Positions 1 through 8,616 of a stretch of 64,000 nucleotides of DNA are shown here, in pieces. The notes below the pieces were generated by a model that saw nothing but the letters and a program-made list of their open reading frames with translations, searched no databases and was not told the DNA's origin. The position numbers and the translations under genes were made by a program. This DNA comes from Hyphomonas sp. Mor2 (GTDB lineage: Bacteria > Pseudomonadota > Alphaproteobacteria > Caulobacterales > Hyphomonadaceae), in contig NZ_CP017718.1 in the NCBI RefSeq assembly GCF_001854405.1, forward strand, positions 1,364,001-1,428,000, given 5' to 3'. The first letter of the stretch is position 1; the number at the start of each line of letters is the position of its first letter.

Positions 1-52
1 CGCGCTCGCTTCACATCTTGTAAGGATCGACGAGATCAGCGCATAAGAAGGC

Positions 53-2122
53 ATGCGCGATGAACGCCTGTTTCCCCTGTTTCAGCCGCTTGATGCCCTC
101 CCCGGCATCGGTCCGAAGCTGAAGCCCGTCCTGGAACGACTGGTTGATGGAGAGACGATCTGGGACCTGCTCCTGCACATGCCCGAACGCTGGCTTGATC
201 GGCGCCCTCGGGACAGCTTCGACGACCTCATCCCCGAAGAGGTTGCCACCGTGAAGGGGGAAGTTCACGCCGTAAAAGCCCCTTACAATGATCGCGCTCC
301 GACGCGCATCCAGCTATTTGATGGTTCGGGCTTTCTCACCATCACCTATTTTCGGGCCGACTCGCGCTGGCTGCAGGCCCAGTATCCAGTGGGCAAAGAA
401 CGCATCGTCTCCGGCAAGATTACCGAGTGGCAAGGCGAACGCCAGATGAGCCATCCGGATTTCGTCATGGATCCCGCGCGCGGCGAAGCCCCTCCGCCCG
501 TCGAACCGATCTATCCGCTGACGGCGGGCCTTACCAATAAACGCGTCCATACCTCGACCCAGGCGGCGGTTGAGTTGATTGCAGACGACTTGCCCGAATG
601 GATCGATCCTAACCTGGTTGCACTGGAGAGCTGGCCCCACTTCAAGCAGGCCATGAAATTGGTCCATGCGCCGGACGCATGGGATGAAGAAGCGACTCTT
701 CGAGCCCGTACGCGCCTCGCCTATGATGAAGCTCTCGCCCGGGAGTTGACGTTCGCTCGCGCCCGCGCTGCGCGACGATCGAGCGAGGCGAACGTGGTTC
801 CACCCCAAAGCGATGCCCTCAACCGACTCGTCGCCACCTTGCCCTACAAACCCACTGGGGCGCAGATCCGCGCCACCAAGGAGATCATGGCCGACCTGGG
901 CCAGTCTTTCCCGATGCGCCGCATGTTGCAGGGCGATGTTGGATCGGGAAAGACTTTGGTTGGCACATTCTCGGCAGTCCAAGCCGCTGAGGGTGGCTTT
1001 CAAACCGCCTTCATGGCCCCGACGGAGGTGCTCGCGCGCCAGCAATTCGATACGCTGGATCAGCTGCTCTCCCCGCTCGGCTATTCCGTCGCCGTTCTGA
1101 CCGGCCGAGACAAAGGCAAGGCGCGTGAGGCAACCCTGATTGGATTGGCGGAGGGATCGATCCAGGTTGTCGCTGGTACGCATGCCCTGTTTCAGGAAGG
1201 TGTAAGCTTCAAGAGCCTCGCCATGGTGATTGTCGACGAACAGCATCGATTCGGCGTCGCTGATCGGATGAAACTGATGAGCAAGGGCAAATTTCCGCAC
1301 ATGCTGGTCATGTCGGCCACGCCTATTCCGCGGACGCTAGCGCAGACTGTTCACGGGGATCTGGATGTCTCCATCCTTGATGAAAAACCGGCCGGACGCC
1401 AACCTGTCGAAACCCGCGCCATCCCGGACACACGCATGGAAGATGTCATCACCGCAGTTGGACGCGCGCTCGATCGAGGTGAGCGGGTGTTCTGGGTTTG
1501 CCCGCGCGTTGATGCGGATGAGGAAGACGGCAGCTCCGCGGTGGCGCGAGCCGCGATGCTGAAAGATGCGCTGCGCACGGAGGTCGGCCTTGTTCATGGG
1601 CGCATGAAGGGCGCGGATAAGGACACCGCCCTGGAAGCCTTCCGCACCGGTGAGACCCGGCTTCTCGTCGCAACGACGGTGATCGAAGTCGGCGTCGATG
1701 TTCCTGAAGCGACAATCATGGTGATCGAACGGGCGGAGGGTTTCGGCCTGGCGCAACTGCATCAACTCAGAGGTCGAGTTGGCCGCGGCAGCGCGGCGAG
1801 TTTCTGCTTGTTGCTCTATCGACAACCCCTCACGGAAACGGCACGTGAGCGCCTGGACACGCTACGGCGCACAGAGGATGGATTCGAGATCGCTGAAGCA
1901 GACTTCAAACTGCGCGGCGCTGGAGATCTTCTCGGCAAGGCACAGTCTGGATTGGTGGACTACCGTCTGATCGATATTACGGAACATGCGCCATTGATCG
2001 ATGTCGCCGCCAAGGATGCTCAAATGGCGATGGAAAGCGCCGAGACAATCGATCCAAAACGCGCGGAAGGCCTAGGCCTGTTGAGCCAGCTTCTCAGTCC
2101 CGATCTCAGGTTCAGCGACTGA
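53..2122 (+). CDS. recG: ATP-dependent DNA helicase RecG
   Basis: 689-residue superfamily 2 helicase that remodels stalled replication forks and Holliday junctions. The N-terminal part has the wedge/OB-fold layout of RecG (start MRDERLFPLF, then a GIGPK helix-hairpin motif near residue 20). The helicase core shows Walker A GDVGSGKT near residue 300, a DEQH box (VIVDEQHRFG), SATPIPRTL, and the C-terminal RGRVGRG motif. Length and the N-terminal match to RecG proteins support ATG 53; the AGAAGG before it is closer than ideal. Its last 51 bases overlap the 3' end of the convergent DUF502 gene. Identification is firm. Confidence 0.97.
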   Translation: MRDERLFPLFQPLDALPGIGPKLKPVLERLVDGETIWDLLLHMPERWLDRRPRDSFDDLIPEEVATVKGEVHAVKAPYNDRAPTRIQLFDGSGFLTITYFRADSRWLQAQYPVGKERIVSGKITEWQGERQMSHPDFVMDPARGEAPPPVEPIYPLTAGLTNKRVHTSTQAAVELIADDLPEWIDPNLVALESWPHFKQAMKLVHAPDAWDEEATLRARTRLAYDEALARELTFARARAARRSSEANVVPPQSDALNRLVATLPYKPTGAQIRATKEIMADLGQSFPMRRMLQGDVGSGKTLVGTFSAVQAAEGGFQTAFMAPTEVLARQQFDTLDQLLSPLGYSVAVLTGRDKGKAREATLIGLAEGSIQVVAGTHALFQEGVSFKSLAMVIVDEQHRFGVADRMKLMSKGKFPHMLVMSATPIPRTLAQTVHGDLDVSILDEKPAGRQPVETRAIPDTRMEDVITAVGRALDRGERVFWVCPRVDADEEDGSSAVARAAMLKDALRTEVGLVHGRMKGADKDTALEAFRTGETRLLVATTVIEVGVDVPEATIMVIERAEGFGLAQLHQLRGRVGRGSAASFCLLLYRQPLTETARERLDTLRRTEDGFEIAEADFKLRGAGDLLGKAQSGLVDYRLIDITEHAPLIDVAAKDAQMAMESAETIDPKRAEGLGLLSQLLSPDLRFSD

Positions 2123-2815
2123 CGGGGCGTCGTCGACAGCGTCGGGATCAAAGTCAGGCACGACCAGTCCGGCCGTCAGGATCATTTTTGCACCTTCTTC
2201 GACCGTCATTTCCAGCGGCACGGTTTCTGTTTCATCGACATAGATCAGAAAACCGGAAGTGGGGTTCGGTGTGGTTGGCACAAAGACACCAATCTTCTCG
2301 GTCCCCATCTTGACCCCGATTTCACCTTTTGCGTTCGACGACACAAATCCGATGCACCAGGAGTCCTTTTTCGGATATTCGACCATGACGCAGCGATCAA
2401 AACTGGCCTGCTGATTGTTGGCCAGTACCTCTGTCAGCTGTTTGATTGCGGCATAGACGTTTCGGACCAGCGGAATGCGGCTGAGAATGCGATCGGTAAA
2501 CGAAATCAGAGAGCGCCCGATCAGGTTCGCCGTCACCGCACCGAGTACGGTCAACGCGACGACCAGCACCAATACGCCAAAGCCCGGAATGGCGTAATTG
2601 GTATAAGTCTCTGGCTTGAGCAATGGTGGAAGCAACGGCCCGACCCGGTTGTCGATGAAGGTGATCAGGAATTGCAGGATGAAGAAGGTCGCAGCCAAAG
2701 GCGCCGCGATCACCATGCCCGCGAAGAATCGACCTCGCAGCCATGCGAACAGGCCGAGCTTTCTTGGTTGTCCCATGTCCGGGATCATCTCGTCGGGGGT
2801 TCTTCCCTTGGGCAT
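2072..2815 (-). CDS. DUF502 family inner-membrane protein
   Basis: 247-residue protein of the DUF502 family, found in many proteobacteria and of unknown function. Two hydrophobic helices are visible (about residues 30-52 and 72-95), the second beginning at the typical YAIPGFG motif. A soluble domain follows with the family signatures PLVRNVYAAIKQ and VFVPTTPNPTSGF. The start at 2815 is preceded by AGGAG seven bases upstream. The C-terminal tail is acidic and runs 51 nt into the convergent recG gene. No operon partner: the next gene upstream is divergent. Family call is secure; function is not known. Confidence 0.88.
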   Translation of the reverse strand: MPKGRTPDEMIPDMGQPRKLGLFAWLRGRFFAGMVIAAPLAATFFILQFLITFIDNRVGPLLPPLLKPETYTNYAIPGFGVLVLVVALTVLGAVTANLIGRSLISFTDRILSRIPLVRNVYAAIKQLTEVLANNQQASFDRCVMVEYPKKDSWCIGFVSSNAKGEIGVKMGTEKIGVFVPTTPNPTSGFLIYVDETETVPLEMTVEEGAKMILTAGLVVPDFDPDAVDDAPSVAEPEIGTEKLAQQA

Positions 2816-2889
2816 ATTCGGCTCCTCAGCCAGGCTTTCCGGTGCGTTATAGCTTGGCGATACCTAGTTTGACGTTAATTGTGGCGAAG

Positions 2890-3885
2890 ATGGGAAGCAA
2901 ATCCGACTTTGAGAACAGCCTTCACACTCTTTTCACAAGAGTTTTTGGCAAAAACAGCAAACTCGAGACGTTTCGGCGCTTGTCCGGTGGTGCGAGCCAG
3001 GAAACCTGGGCCCTCTCGGGCGGTGAACACGCTGCGATTCTCCGTCGCGCGCCGGGCGGAACCAGCAAAGCGCGCTCTTCAGCAGCGATCGGCTTACCCG
3101 CGGAAGCCAAGTTGATATCGGCCGCTGAGCAAGTTGGCGTTCCTGTGCCGCGCGTGCTGCATGTGCTGGGCGAAGACGATGAAATCGGCGATGGGTTTTT
3201 GATGAGCCTCGTGCAAGGTGAGACGATTGCACGTCCGATTTTGCGAAATGAAGAATTCGCGAACGCTCGAGGCAATCTGGCAGGACAATGCGGATCTGCG
3301 CTTGCAGACATTCACAAGATCCCGCTGGATACTGCGCCGCGTGAACTCCAATCCAGTGATGGGCTCGCTCAGATCGCTCAGTATGAAGAAATCTATTGTA
3401 GTTTCGAGGCGCCGCGGCCGGTGTTTGAACTGGCATTGCAATGGTTGAAGGGGCATGCACCAGCCGCGATGGGGCCGGTGCTGGTTCATGGCGACTTTCG
3501 ACTTGGCAATCTTATGATTGATGAAACGGGCCTGGTGGCGGTGCTGGACTGGGAGCTCGCCCATGTCGGCGATCCTCGCGAAGACATTGCCTGGCTTTGC
3601 GTCAATTCATGGCGCTTTGGGCAGACCGAGAACCGGGTTGGCGGTTTCGGTCATCTGGATGACTTGCTGGATGCGTACAATGAAAAGGCCGGGACCGAAA
3701 TCGTTCCGCGCGATATTGATTGGTGGGAAATGCTCGGCTCGCTGAAATGGGGCATTATGTGCATGATCATGTACGAAGCCTTTCGCTCTGGTGCCGATGC
3801 CAGCGTTGAACGCGCGGCGATTGGACGACGCGTCTCGGAAACCGAAATTGACCTCATCAACCTGTTGGAGGCGGCCCATGCATGA
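2890..3885 (+). CDS. Phosphotransferase family protein (APH/ACAD10-like)
   Basis: 331-residue member of the aminoglycoside phosphotransferase/choline kinase fold, of the kind linked to acyl-CoA metabolism (like the N-terminal half of ACAD10/11) rather than to drug resistance. Visible motifs are the catalytic loop VHGDFRLGNLM and the metal-binding VLDWELAHVGDP that follows. Start chosen at ATG 2890; an in-frame GTG at 2881 is a close alternative. The longer reading from 2743 would run antisense into DUF502 and lacks family similarity. It overlaps the next gene by 8 nt, and this pairing with DUF6285 recurs in other proteobacteria. Substrate unknown. Confidence 0.87.
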   Translation: MGSKSDFENSLHTLFTRVFGKNSKLETFRRLSGGASQETWALSGGEHAAILRRAPGGTSKARSSAAIGLPAEAKLISAAEQVGVPVPRVLHVLGEDDEIGDGFLMSLVQGETIARPILRNEEFANARGNLAGQCGSALADIHKIPLDTAPRELQSSDGLAQIAQYEEIYCSFEAPRPVFELALQWLKGHAPAAMGPVLVHGDFRLGNLMIDETGLVAVLDWELAHVGDPREDIAWLCVNSWRFGQTENRVGGFGHLDDLLDAYNEKAGTEIVPRDIDWWEMLGSLKWGIMCMIMYEAFRSGADASVERAAIGRRVSETEIDLINLLEAAHA

Positions 3886-4252
3886 TCAGCCCAGCGTGTC
3901 AGAACTGGTTCAGGCAGTGAAGAATTTCATCGATGAAACGGCAGGTCCAAATCTCAAGGGGCATGCCGCGTTTCATGCACGGGTCGCTAGCAATGCGCTC
4001 GCCACGGTCCTGCGCGATCTGGATCAACGGCCGGCGAACGAACTTGAAGAAGCATCGCGACTGATCGCCCTCCTCGGCGCCTCAGACGGGGCCGATCTGG
4101 AATCCTTGAATAGAGAATTGAGCGATAAGATCCGGTCTGGCGACCTCACCCCTGAGACGCCCGGTCTCCTCGCTCATTTGAAGACGACTACAATTGCACA
4201 GGTTGAGATTGACCAACCACGTTACTCTGGACTGAAAACCGCGAAGTCCTAG
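3878..4252 (+). CDS. DUF6285 domain-containing protein
   Basis: 124-residue cytoplasmic protein, mostly helical, starting MHDQPSVSELVQAVKNF. It resembles the small DUF6285 proteins encoded next to acyl-CoA-associated phosphotransferases, where they probably act as a partner; this is inference from context. The start is ATG 3878, which overlaps the stop of the phosphotransferase gene by 8 nt and suggests translational coupling. Its TAG stop is nested in CTAG with the stop of the convergent radical SAM gene. No transmembrane segment or catalytic motif is apparent. Confidence 0.8.
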   Translation: MHDQPSVSELVQAVKNFIDETAGPNLKGHAAFHARVASNALATVLRDLDQRPANELEEASRLIALLGASDGADLESLNRELSDKIRSGDLTPETPGLLAHLKTTTIAQVEIDQPRYSGLKTAKS

Positions 4253-5193
4253 GCGGAACAGCTGCCGCCGCCGAGCACACAGAAACTCGCGCAGTAGGAA
4301 TGGTTCAGCCGCACATTCTGCCGCGCCTCTTTCAAGGTCTGACCGAGTTCAAACTGCTCGTCATAAGATAGTAATGTGCAAGCGACCACGCTGGCAGATT
4401 TTGCGCCTTTCCGCTTCACGACCATACGCTGCGAGGCACACATGAGCTCTTTTGGGTCCTTGTTAAGTATGCCCCAGCATGCGGTTGTGATTTCTGGCGG
4501 ATCTTCATCCGGACGCATCTCCGGAAACAGCACCAGTTCGGTTGAATTGCCTGGATCAACGCATAAGGACTCCCGACTAATCAGGCTGGCATAGCCGGCG
4601 CGAGATACGTCTTCCGCTTCGCCCCAGACGGTCCGTCCAGCCAGGGCGAGTTTGAACCCATTTTCGGATAACCAGCGCAACCCTTGCAGCGCCAGATCAA
4701 ATGATCCTTCACCGCGTTCTTCGTCGTGATGGGGCGCATCATAGTGGTCGAGACTGACGCGCATGGTCAGACGCTCACCAAATTGATCTCGCAATGCCAA
4801 AAGCCCCTGTCGAATGCGGGGTCGCATCATCGGTTGCATCGCATTGGTCAACATCAGGACCGAATGCCCCCGTTCCAGCACGACCTGCAGGATGGCCAGC
4901 ATTTGCGGCGCCATGAATGGCTCACCGCCCGTGAATCCGATCTCGATCCCGGTTTCACCTGCTTCATCCAATTCGTCGAGATATGGCAGCACATCCGCCA
5001 TGGTCAGATAGACCAGACGATCATTGGTCGGAGAGCTTTCAATATAGCAATTGACGCACTCAATGTTGCAGAGTGTGCCGGTATTGAACCAGAGCGTCTT
5101 GGTGCGACCATAGGCAACCTGAGCCCGCACTTCTCCCTTTGCCGTCACAAACGGATCGGAGAATTTTGGTGGGAGAGTTTCGGAATCGGCCAT
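4249..5193 (-). CDS. Radical SAM protein with C-terminal Cys cluster
   Basis: 314-residue radical SAM enzyme. The SAM-binding [4Fe-4S] cluster ligands are C42, C46 and C49 (CNIECVNCY), followed by the glycine-rich FTGGEPF motif near residue 90. The C-terminal quarter has several further cysteines, ending in a YCASFCVLGGGSCSA cluster that could hold an auxiliary Fe-S centre. It matches a conserved alphaproteobacterial family of unknown reaction. ATG 5193 is preceded by AAGGG. It is the last gene of a four-gene minus-strand unit with two glycosyltransferases and a 62-residue protein, so a modification of a glycan or of the small protein is possible but unproven. Confidence 0.85.
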   Translation of the reverse strand: MADSETLPPKFSDPFVTAKGEVRAQVAYGRTKTLWFNTGTLCNIECVNCYIESSPTNDRLVYLTMADVLPYLDELDEAGETGIEIGFTGGEPFMAPQMLAILQVVLERGHSVLMLTNAMQPMMRPRIRQGLLALRDQFGERLTMRVSLDHYDAPHHDEERGEGSFDLALQGLRWLSENGFKLALAGRTVWGEAEDVSRAGYASLISRESLCVDPGNSTELVLFPEMRPDEDPPEITTACWGILNKDPKELMCASQRMVVKRKGAKSASVVACTLLSYDEQFELGQTLKEARQNVRLNHSYCASFCVLGGGSCSA

Positions 5194-5253
5194 GGTGCCC
5201 TTTTATTGCGTCTCGATCAGATCCGAAGTCACAAGTGCGTGACGCGCCGTCTT

Positions 5254-5442
5254 CTAGTTTATCTGCTGTGGGTCTGGTCCGTTTTCCAGGATCGCGATGA
5301 CCTCATCCCAATGTGAGAGCGCGTCCGCATCTCCCATTGTGGCAACTTCCGCCGCGCGCAGGGTTGCGATGACACTCGCATCCTCGCCATATTGTGCGAG
5401 TAGGCCCATGGCCACGGAATGTGCGCTTTGAACCTCCGACAT
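5254..5442 (-). CDS. Small acidic protein (62 aa), unknown function
   Basis: 62-residue protein starting MSEVQSAHSVAMGLLAQYGE and ending NGPDPQQIN, predicted to be helical and without cysteine. The first half (short helix, then GEDA and an Ala/Arg-rich helix) resembles a class of small uncharacterised alphaproteobacterial proteins; I cannot name a family. The start is fixed by TAATG: its ATG shares one base with the stop of the glycosyltransferase gene, so it is probably translationally coupled. It lies 60 bp before the radical SAM gene. The lack of Cys and of a leader-like motif argues against a classical RiPP precursor. Confidence 0.62.
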   Translation of the reverse strand: MSEVQSAHSVAMGLLAQYGEDASVIATLRAAEVATMGDADALSHWDEVIAILENGPDPQQIN

Positions 5443-6173
5443 TATTGCCAATGCTCCGCAATCCACGGCGTTGGCTTCACATGCTTGTAGAATTTCTTGT
5501 ACCAGGGCGCCGGCCACTTGCCATCACGCGCTTCATCTTGATCCGGACGCCCGGTGAACGCGACAACTTTGGTGTCTTCCGGAAGGGGTGGTGTCTGGAA
5601 CCAGTTCATCGGAAATTTGGGTAGGAGGGAATGTTTGAAACTCACACACCAGGCCTCGGGCCAATAAATCATCTTCGGCACCATCGCAGACACATAATGC
5701 TGCTCGACCCGATGCTCGGCATGCACGGAGGCGCTATCCCTCTGATATTGCTCATATATCTCCGTGTGCTTACCCATATTCCAGCGATAGACAGAGGTGT
5801 TTCCAATCCCCATCCCCTTTTGGGTCCAGTTTTCAGCGACACACATCTCGCCGGGATGATACTCCCAGAACGGGTCCATGTTTCCGGTGACGACGAGGTC
5901 GATGTCGAGGAACAGAACGTCGCCTTCAAGCCCACCTAATCCTGGCTGCCACAGCGAGAGTTTTCTCCAGGGCGTCCATTCAAGACCGTTCGGAATGTCA
6001 ATTGGCGGCAAGGGTTGGTGTTCAACCTCCGACATCAGCCCAGACGCATCATCGGCGAAGCAAACAAATCTCAGATCGCCCGTCGTATTGCGCCTGATCG
6101 CCCGATACAAACGGTTCACGAACGGCGATGGATACCGCGTTCCCCATTTCATACAGACGACATTCTTGACCAT
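5442..6173 (-). CDS. Glycosyltransferase, GT8-like (GT-A fold)
   Basis: 243-residue putative glycosyltransferase. It begins MVKNVVCMKWGTRYP, and has the nucleotide-sugar/metal-binding DxD in VLFLDIDLVVTG near residue 90, followed by NTSVYRWN, typical of GT8-like enzymes that transfer a sugar from a nucleotide donor. ATG 6173 is chosen because it follows AGAGGA and sits 10 nt after the stop of the upstream glycosyltransferase; longer readings run back into that gene. Acceptor unknown; a surface glycan is plausible from the tandem glycosyltransferases. Stop and the next start overlap (TAATG). Confidence 0.78.
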   Translation of the reverse strand: MVKNVVCMKWGTRYPSPFVNRLYRAIRRNTTGDLRFVCFADDASGLMSEVEHQPLPPIDIPNGLEWTPWRKLSLWQPGLGGLEGDVLFLDIDLVVTGNMDPFWEYHPGEMCVAENWTQKGMGIGNTSVYRWNMGKHTEIYEQYQRDSASVHAEHRVEQHYVSAMVPKMIYWPEAWCVSFKHSLLPKFPMNWFQTPPLPEDTKVVAFTGRPDQDEARDGKWPAPWYKKFYKHVKPTPWIAEHWQ

Positions 6174-6183
6174 TGTGATCCTC

Positions 6184-7041
6184 TTACGGCTCAGCGTGGG
6201 TGAACAGACCAAGATCTGCGCCGACAAACCAGCCGGACTTTCTCCAATGCGCTGAGTTAAGTTCCTTTTCGATGTCGGGGAACCCGTTGACTGTACGATT
6301 TGATGGATGCGCCTCGGCAAAAGCGAGAATTTCATCGAGGAAGAACTGGCGCCTGATCATGATAGACTGGTTCGACCAGGTGATATGCTTGGCCGAAATT
6401 CGGAACCACCCATCGGGCATTTTCTCGATATCGTCGAAGACCTTGTCCGGCTCCGTATACACGTAGATCGAGTTTCCGATCATCTTGTCCGCTTTCCCGG
6501 GCCTTACGAATCTCCGGATCTGGGCAAGCAGCGAAGGTCGGTAATAACGCAGAAACTTCCAACTCGCTTGATCTCGGTAGCCTGGATGGATCCGGTGACG
6601 GAAGCGGAACACGTCAACCTCGTTTTGCGCAAGCGCCCTTCGGGCGTTCTCGATTTGTCGCTTGGCTTCTTTCGCGCTCTCGATGAGCGGAAGGTCATTC
6701 TCGAGCAACAGAACAATATCGGCGGACAGCCCTTCGGCCAGCATTTTGAATCCGCCCAGGATGCCCGTATTCGCTTCGGAGCCGATCGTTGCCAGCTCAA
6801 ACTCTTCTGCGAGCGCTCGTCCTTCTTCGTCGAGTCCGTTGAAGGCAACAAGCGTTTCGTCGGCGAGATCGAATAAGCCCGCTTCCCGGTAGGTCTCCAG
6901 CGCGGCGCGAAACGTGTCGTAGCGCTTATAGCACAGCATTCCGATACCAAGAGTTGGACGAGCTTGATCTTCCACGATCTCATTCCTGTTGCCTTGGCCG
7001 TTCGCGACCTTCGGATCAAATAGCGCGAAACGGTTTGCCAT
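6184..7041 (-). CDS. Glycosyltransferase, GT2-like
   Basis: 285-residue protein with a GT-A-type N-terminal domain: TLGIGMLCYKRYDTF near residue 30, then the acidic LLLENDLPLIE around residue 110, where the metal-binding DxD is expected. The C-terminal half is rich in aromatic residues (WFRISAKHITWSNQ). No transmembrane segment is evident. It is the first gene of the minus-strand unit that continues with the GT8-like enzyme. ATG 7041 is preferred over an upstream in-frame start at 7251, which would lie antisense to the photolyase 5' end. Donor and acceptor cannot be assigned. Confidence 0.72.
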   Translation of the reverse strand: MANRFALFDPKVANGQGNRNEIVEDQARPTLGIGMLCYKRYDTFRAALETYREAGLFDLADETLVAFNGLDEEGRALAEEFELATIGSEANTGILGGFKMLAEGLSADIVLLLENDLPLIESAKEAKRQIENARRALAQNEVDVFRFRHRIHPGYRDQASWKFLRYYRPSLLAQIRRFVRPGKADKMIGNSIYVYTEPDKVFDDIEKMPDGWFRISAKHITWSNQSIMIRRQFFLDEILAFAEAHPSNRTVNGFPDIEKELNSAHWRKSGWFVGADLGLFTHAEP

Positions 7042-7099
7042 GAAAACCGCATCACCACAGCGTAAATGTCTGACCGCCCTGTAAATCGCAGTTTTTTCC

Positions 7100-7129
7100 T
7101 CATCCGATCGGAAGACGCACTCGTAGAAC
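7100..7129 (+). promoter_or_regulatory. Candidate ECF (RpoE/ChrR-type) promoter upstream of photolyase operon
   Basis: TCATCC at 7100-7105, an 18-base spacer, then TAGAAC at 7124-7129. This resembles the Rhodobacter sphaeroides RpoE consensus (TGATCC, 18 bases, TAAGA) with one mismatch in the -35 element. The expected transcript start would lie roughly 30 nt before the GTG at 7162, which has its own AGGAG. The operon content (photolyase, CFA-type enzyme) is typical of that regulon. Pattern match only. Confidence 0.45.
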
Positions 7130-7161
7130 GAGTAAGAGAGACGATCAGGAGCGCTTCTGCT

Positions 7162-8616
7162 GTGAGCCAAGCCCCCGCCATTATGTGGTTTCGCCGCGAT
7201 TTGCGCCTGACCGACAATCCGGCTCTGGACGCAGCGCAAAGAGCGAGCCATGGGCAGGTGATCTGCGTGTTCATCCGTGAAACAGACGAGACGTTGCGCC
7301 CCAGAGGTGGCGCCTCGGACTGGTGGCTGGACAAATCTTTACGTGCCCTAAGCTCGGACATTGAAGCCATCGGTGGACAGCTGGTTTTGAAAACAGGGAC
7401 GGCGCGCCAAGTACTGGAAACGCTGATTGCGGAAACAGGCGCCACGTCCGTGTTTTGGAACCGGCGTTATGATCTTGCCGGTCGAAACATCGATGCGGCC
7501 GTCAAAGTGGCACTGAAAGCCCAAAACGCAATGGTCGAAAGTTTCAACGGCACTGTTTTGACAGAGCCATGGACGCAAACAACAGGCTCTGGCGGATATT
7601 ACAAGGTCTACTCGCCTTACTGGCGCGCCGTACAGGCGAGCTATCATTGCCCGCCGGCCAGACCGGCGCCCGATTCATTCGCCGACTTCGAAGTTGAGAG
7701 CGATGTTTTGGACAATTGGAGCCTCCACCCCAAAGCACCGGATTGGTCAGAAGGGTTTGATGCCCCCTGGTCGCCTGGTGAGTCTGGCGCCATAGATCGC
7801 TTGCGGAGCTTCCTGGACGGTCCGATCGACACGTACAGTAATGACCGCAATCGCCCGGATGTCGAATCTGGCACATCAGGTCTCTCCCCGCACCTGGCAT
7901 TCGGCGAGATTAGCCCGACGCAGATCTGGCGCGCGACGCAGGCCCGGATCGAAGCTAGCGAAGTCGATGAGAAAAACGCTCGCAAATTCCTGTCGGAAGT
8001 CGCCTGGCGCGACTTCTCCTATGTTCTACTTTTTCACAATCCCGATCTGGCGCACGCAAACTACAAGTCCGATTTCGATCTCATGCCCTGGCAGGATGAC
8101 GAGGACTTGCTAGAGGCGTGGCAGGCCGGGCAGACGGGGTATCCGATTGTGGATGCCGGCATGCGCCAGCTCTGGCACACTGGATGGATGCACAATCGTG
8201 TCCGCATGATTGTTGCGAGTTTTCTCACCAAACACCTCCTTATTCACTGGCGCCGCGGCGAAGATTGGTTCTGGGACACATTGGTGGACGCCGATCCCGC
8301 CTCCAACAGTGCCAGTTGGCAATGGACTGCAGGGTCCGGCGCTGATGCCGCCCCCTATTTCCGAATCTTCAATCCGATCACGCAAGGCGAGAAATTCGAT
8401 GAGACGGGCGACTACGTTCGCAAATGGTGCCCGGAACTTGCCCGGCTACCGCGGAAATATCTCTATCAACCGTGGGACGCCGGACCTCAGATCTTGCACG
8501 AAGCGGGGATAGTGCTCGGGGAAACTTATCCCGAGCCGATCGTCGATCACAAATTCGGCCGCGCGCGCGCGCTTGCCGCCTATGAAACCCTGAAAGAAAG
8601 ACGAGACGCAGCATGA
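7162..8616 (+). CDS. phrB: Deoxyribodipyrimidine photolyase
   Basis: 484-residue class I photolyase/cryptochrome-family protein that repairs UV-induced pyrimidine dimers with blue light and reduced FAD. It opens with the antenna-domain motif IMWFRRDLRLTDNPAL, and the FAD domain shows YSNDRNRPD, GTSGLSPHLAFGEIS, WHTGWMHNRVRM and DADPASNSASWQW. GTG 7162 is chosen because AGGAG lies 10 nt upstream and the protein then begins just before the conserved fold; ATG 7066 would add a tail and lie upstream of the predicted promoter. First gene of a four-gene operon and shares ATGA with the next gene. Confidence 0.94.
   Translation: MSQAPAIMWFRRDLRLTDNPALDAAQRASHGQVICVFIRETDETLRPRGGASDWWLDKSLRALSSDIEAIGGQLVLKTGTARQVLETLIAETGATSVFWNRRYDLAGRNIDAAVKVALKAQNAMVESFNGTVLTEPWTQTTGSGGYYKVYSPYWRAVQASYHCPPARPAPDSFADFEVESDVLDNWSLHPKAPDWSEGFDAPWSPGESGAIDRLRSFLDGPIDTYSNDRNRPDVESGTSGLSPHLAFGEISPTQIWRATQARIEASEVDEKNARKFLSEVAWRDFSYVLLFHNPDLAHANYKSDFDLMPWQDDEDLLEAWQAGQTGYPIVDAGMRQLWHTGWMHNRVRMIVASFLTKHLLIHWRRGEDWFWDTLVDADPASNSASWQWTAGSGADAAPYFRIFNPITQGEKFDETGDYVRKWCPELARLPRKYLYQPWDAGPQILHEAGIVLGETYPEPIVDHKFGRARALAAYETLKERRDAA

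Noticed and set aside
314..1300. A 328-residue open frame antisense to recG
   Set aside because: Opposite to the RecG helicase core with no ribosome site or family features.
5254..5442. RiPP precursor peptide for the radical SAM enzyme
   Set aside because: No Cys, no recognisable leader/core pattern, and the sequence looks like a small helical alphaproteobacterial protein; kept only as an open question.
7066..7161. ATG 7066 as the photolyase start
   Set aside because: It would lie upstream of the candidate promoter and lacks a ribosome site; GTG 7162 has AGGAG and fits the conserved N-terminus.
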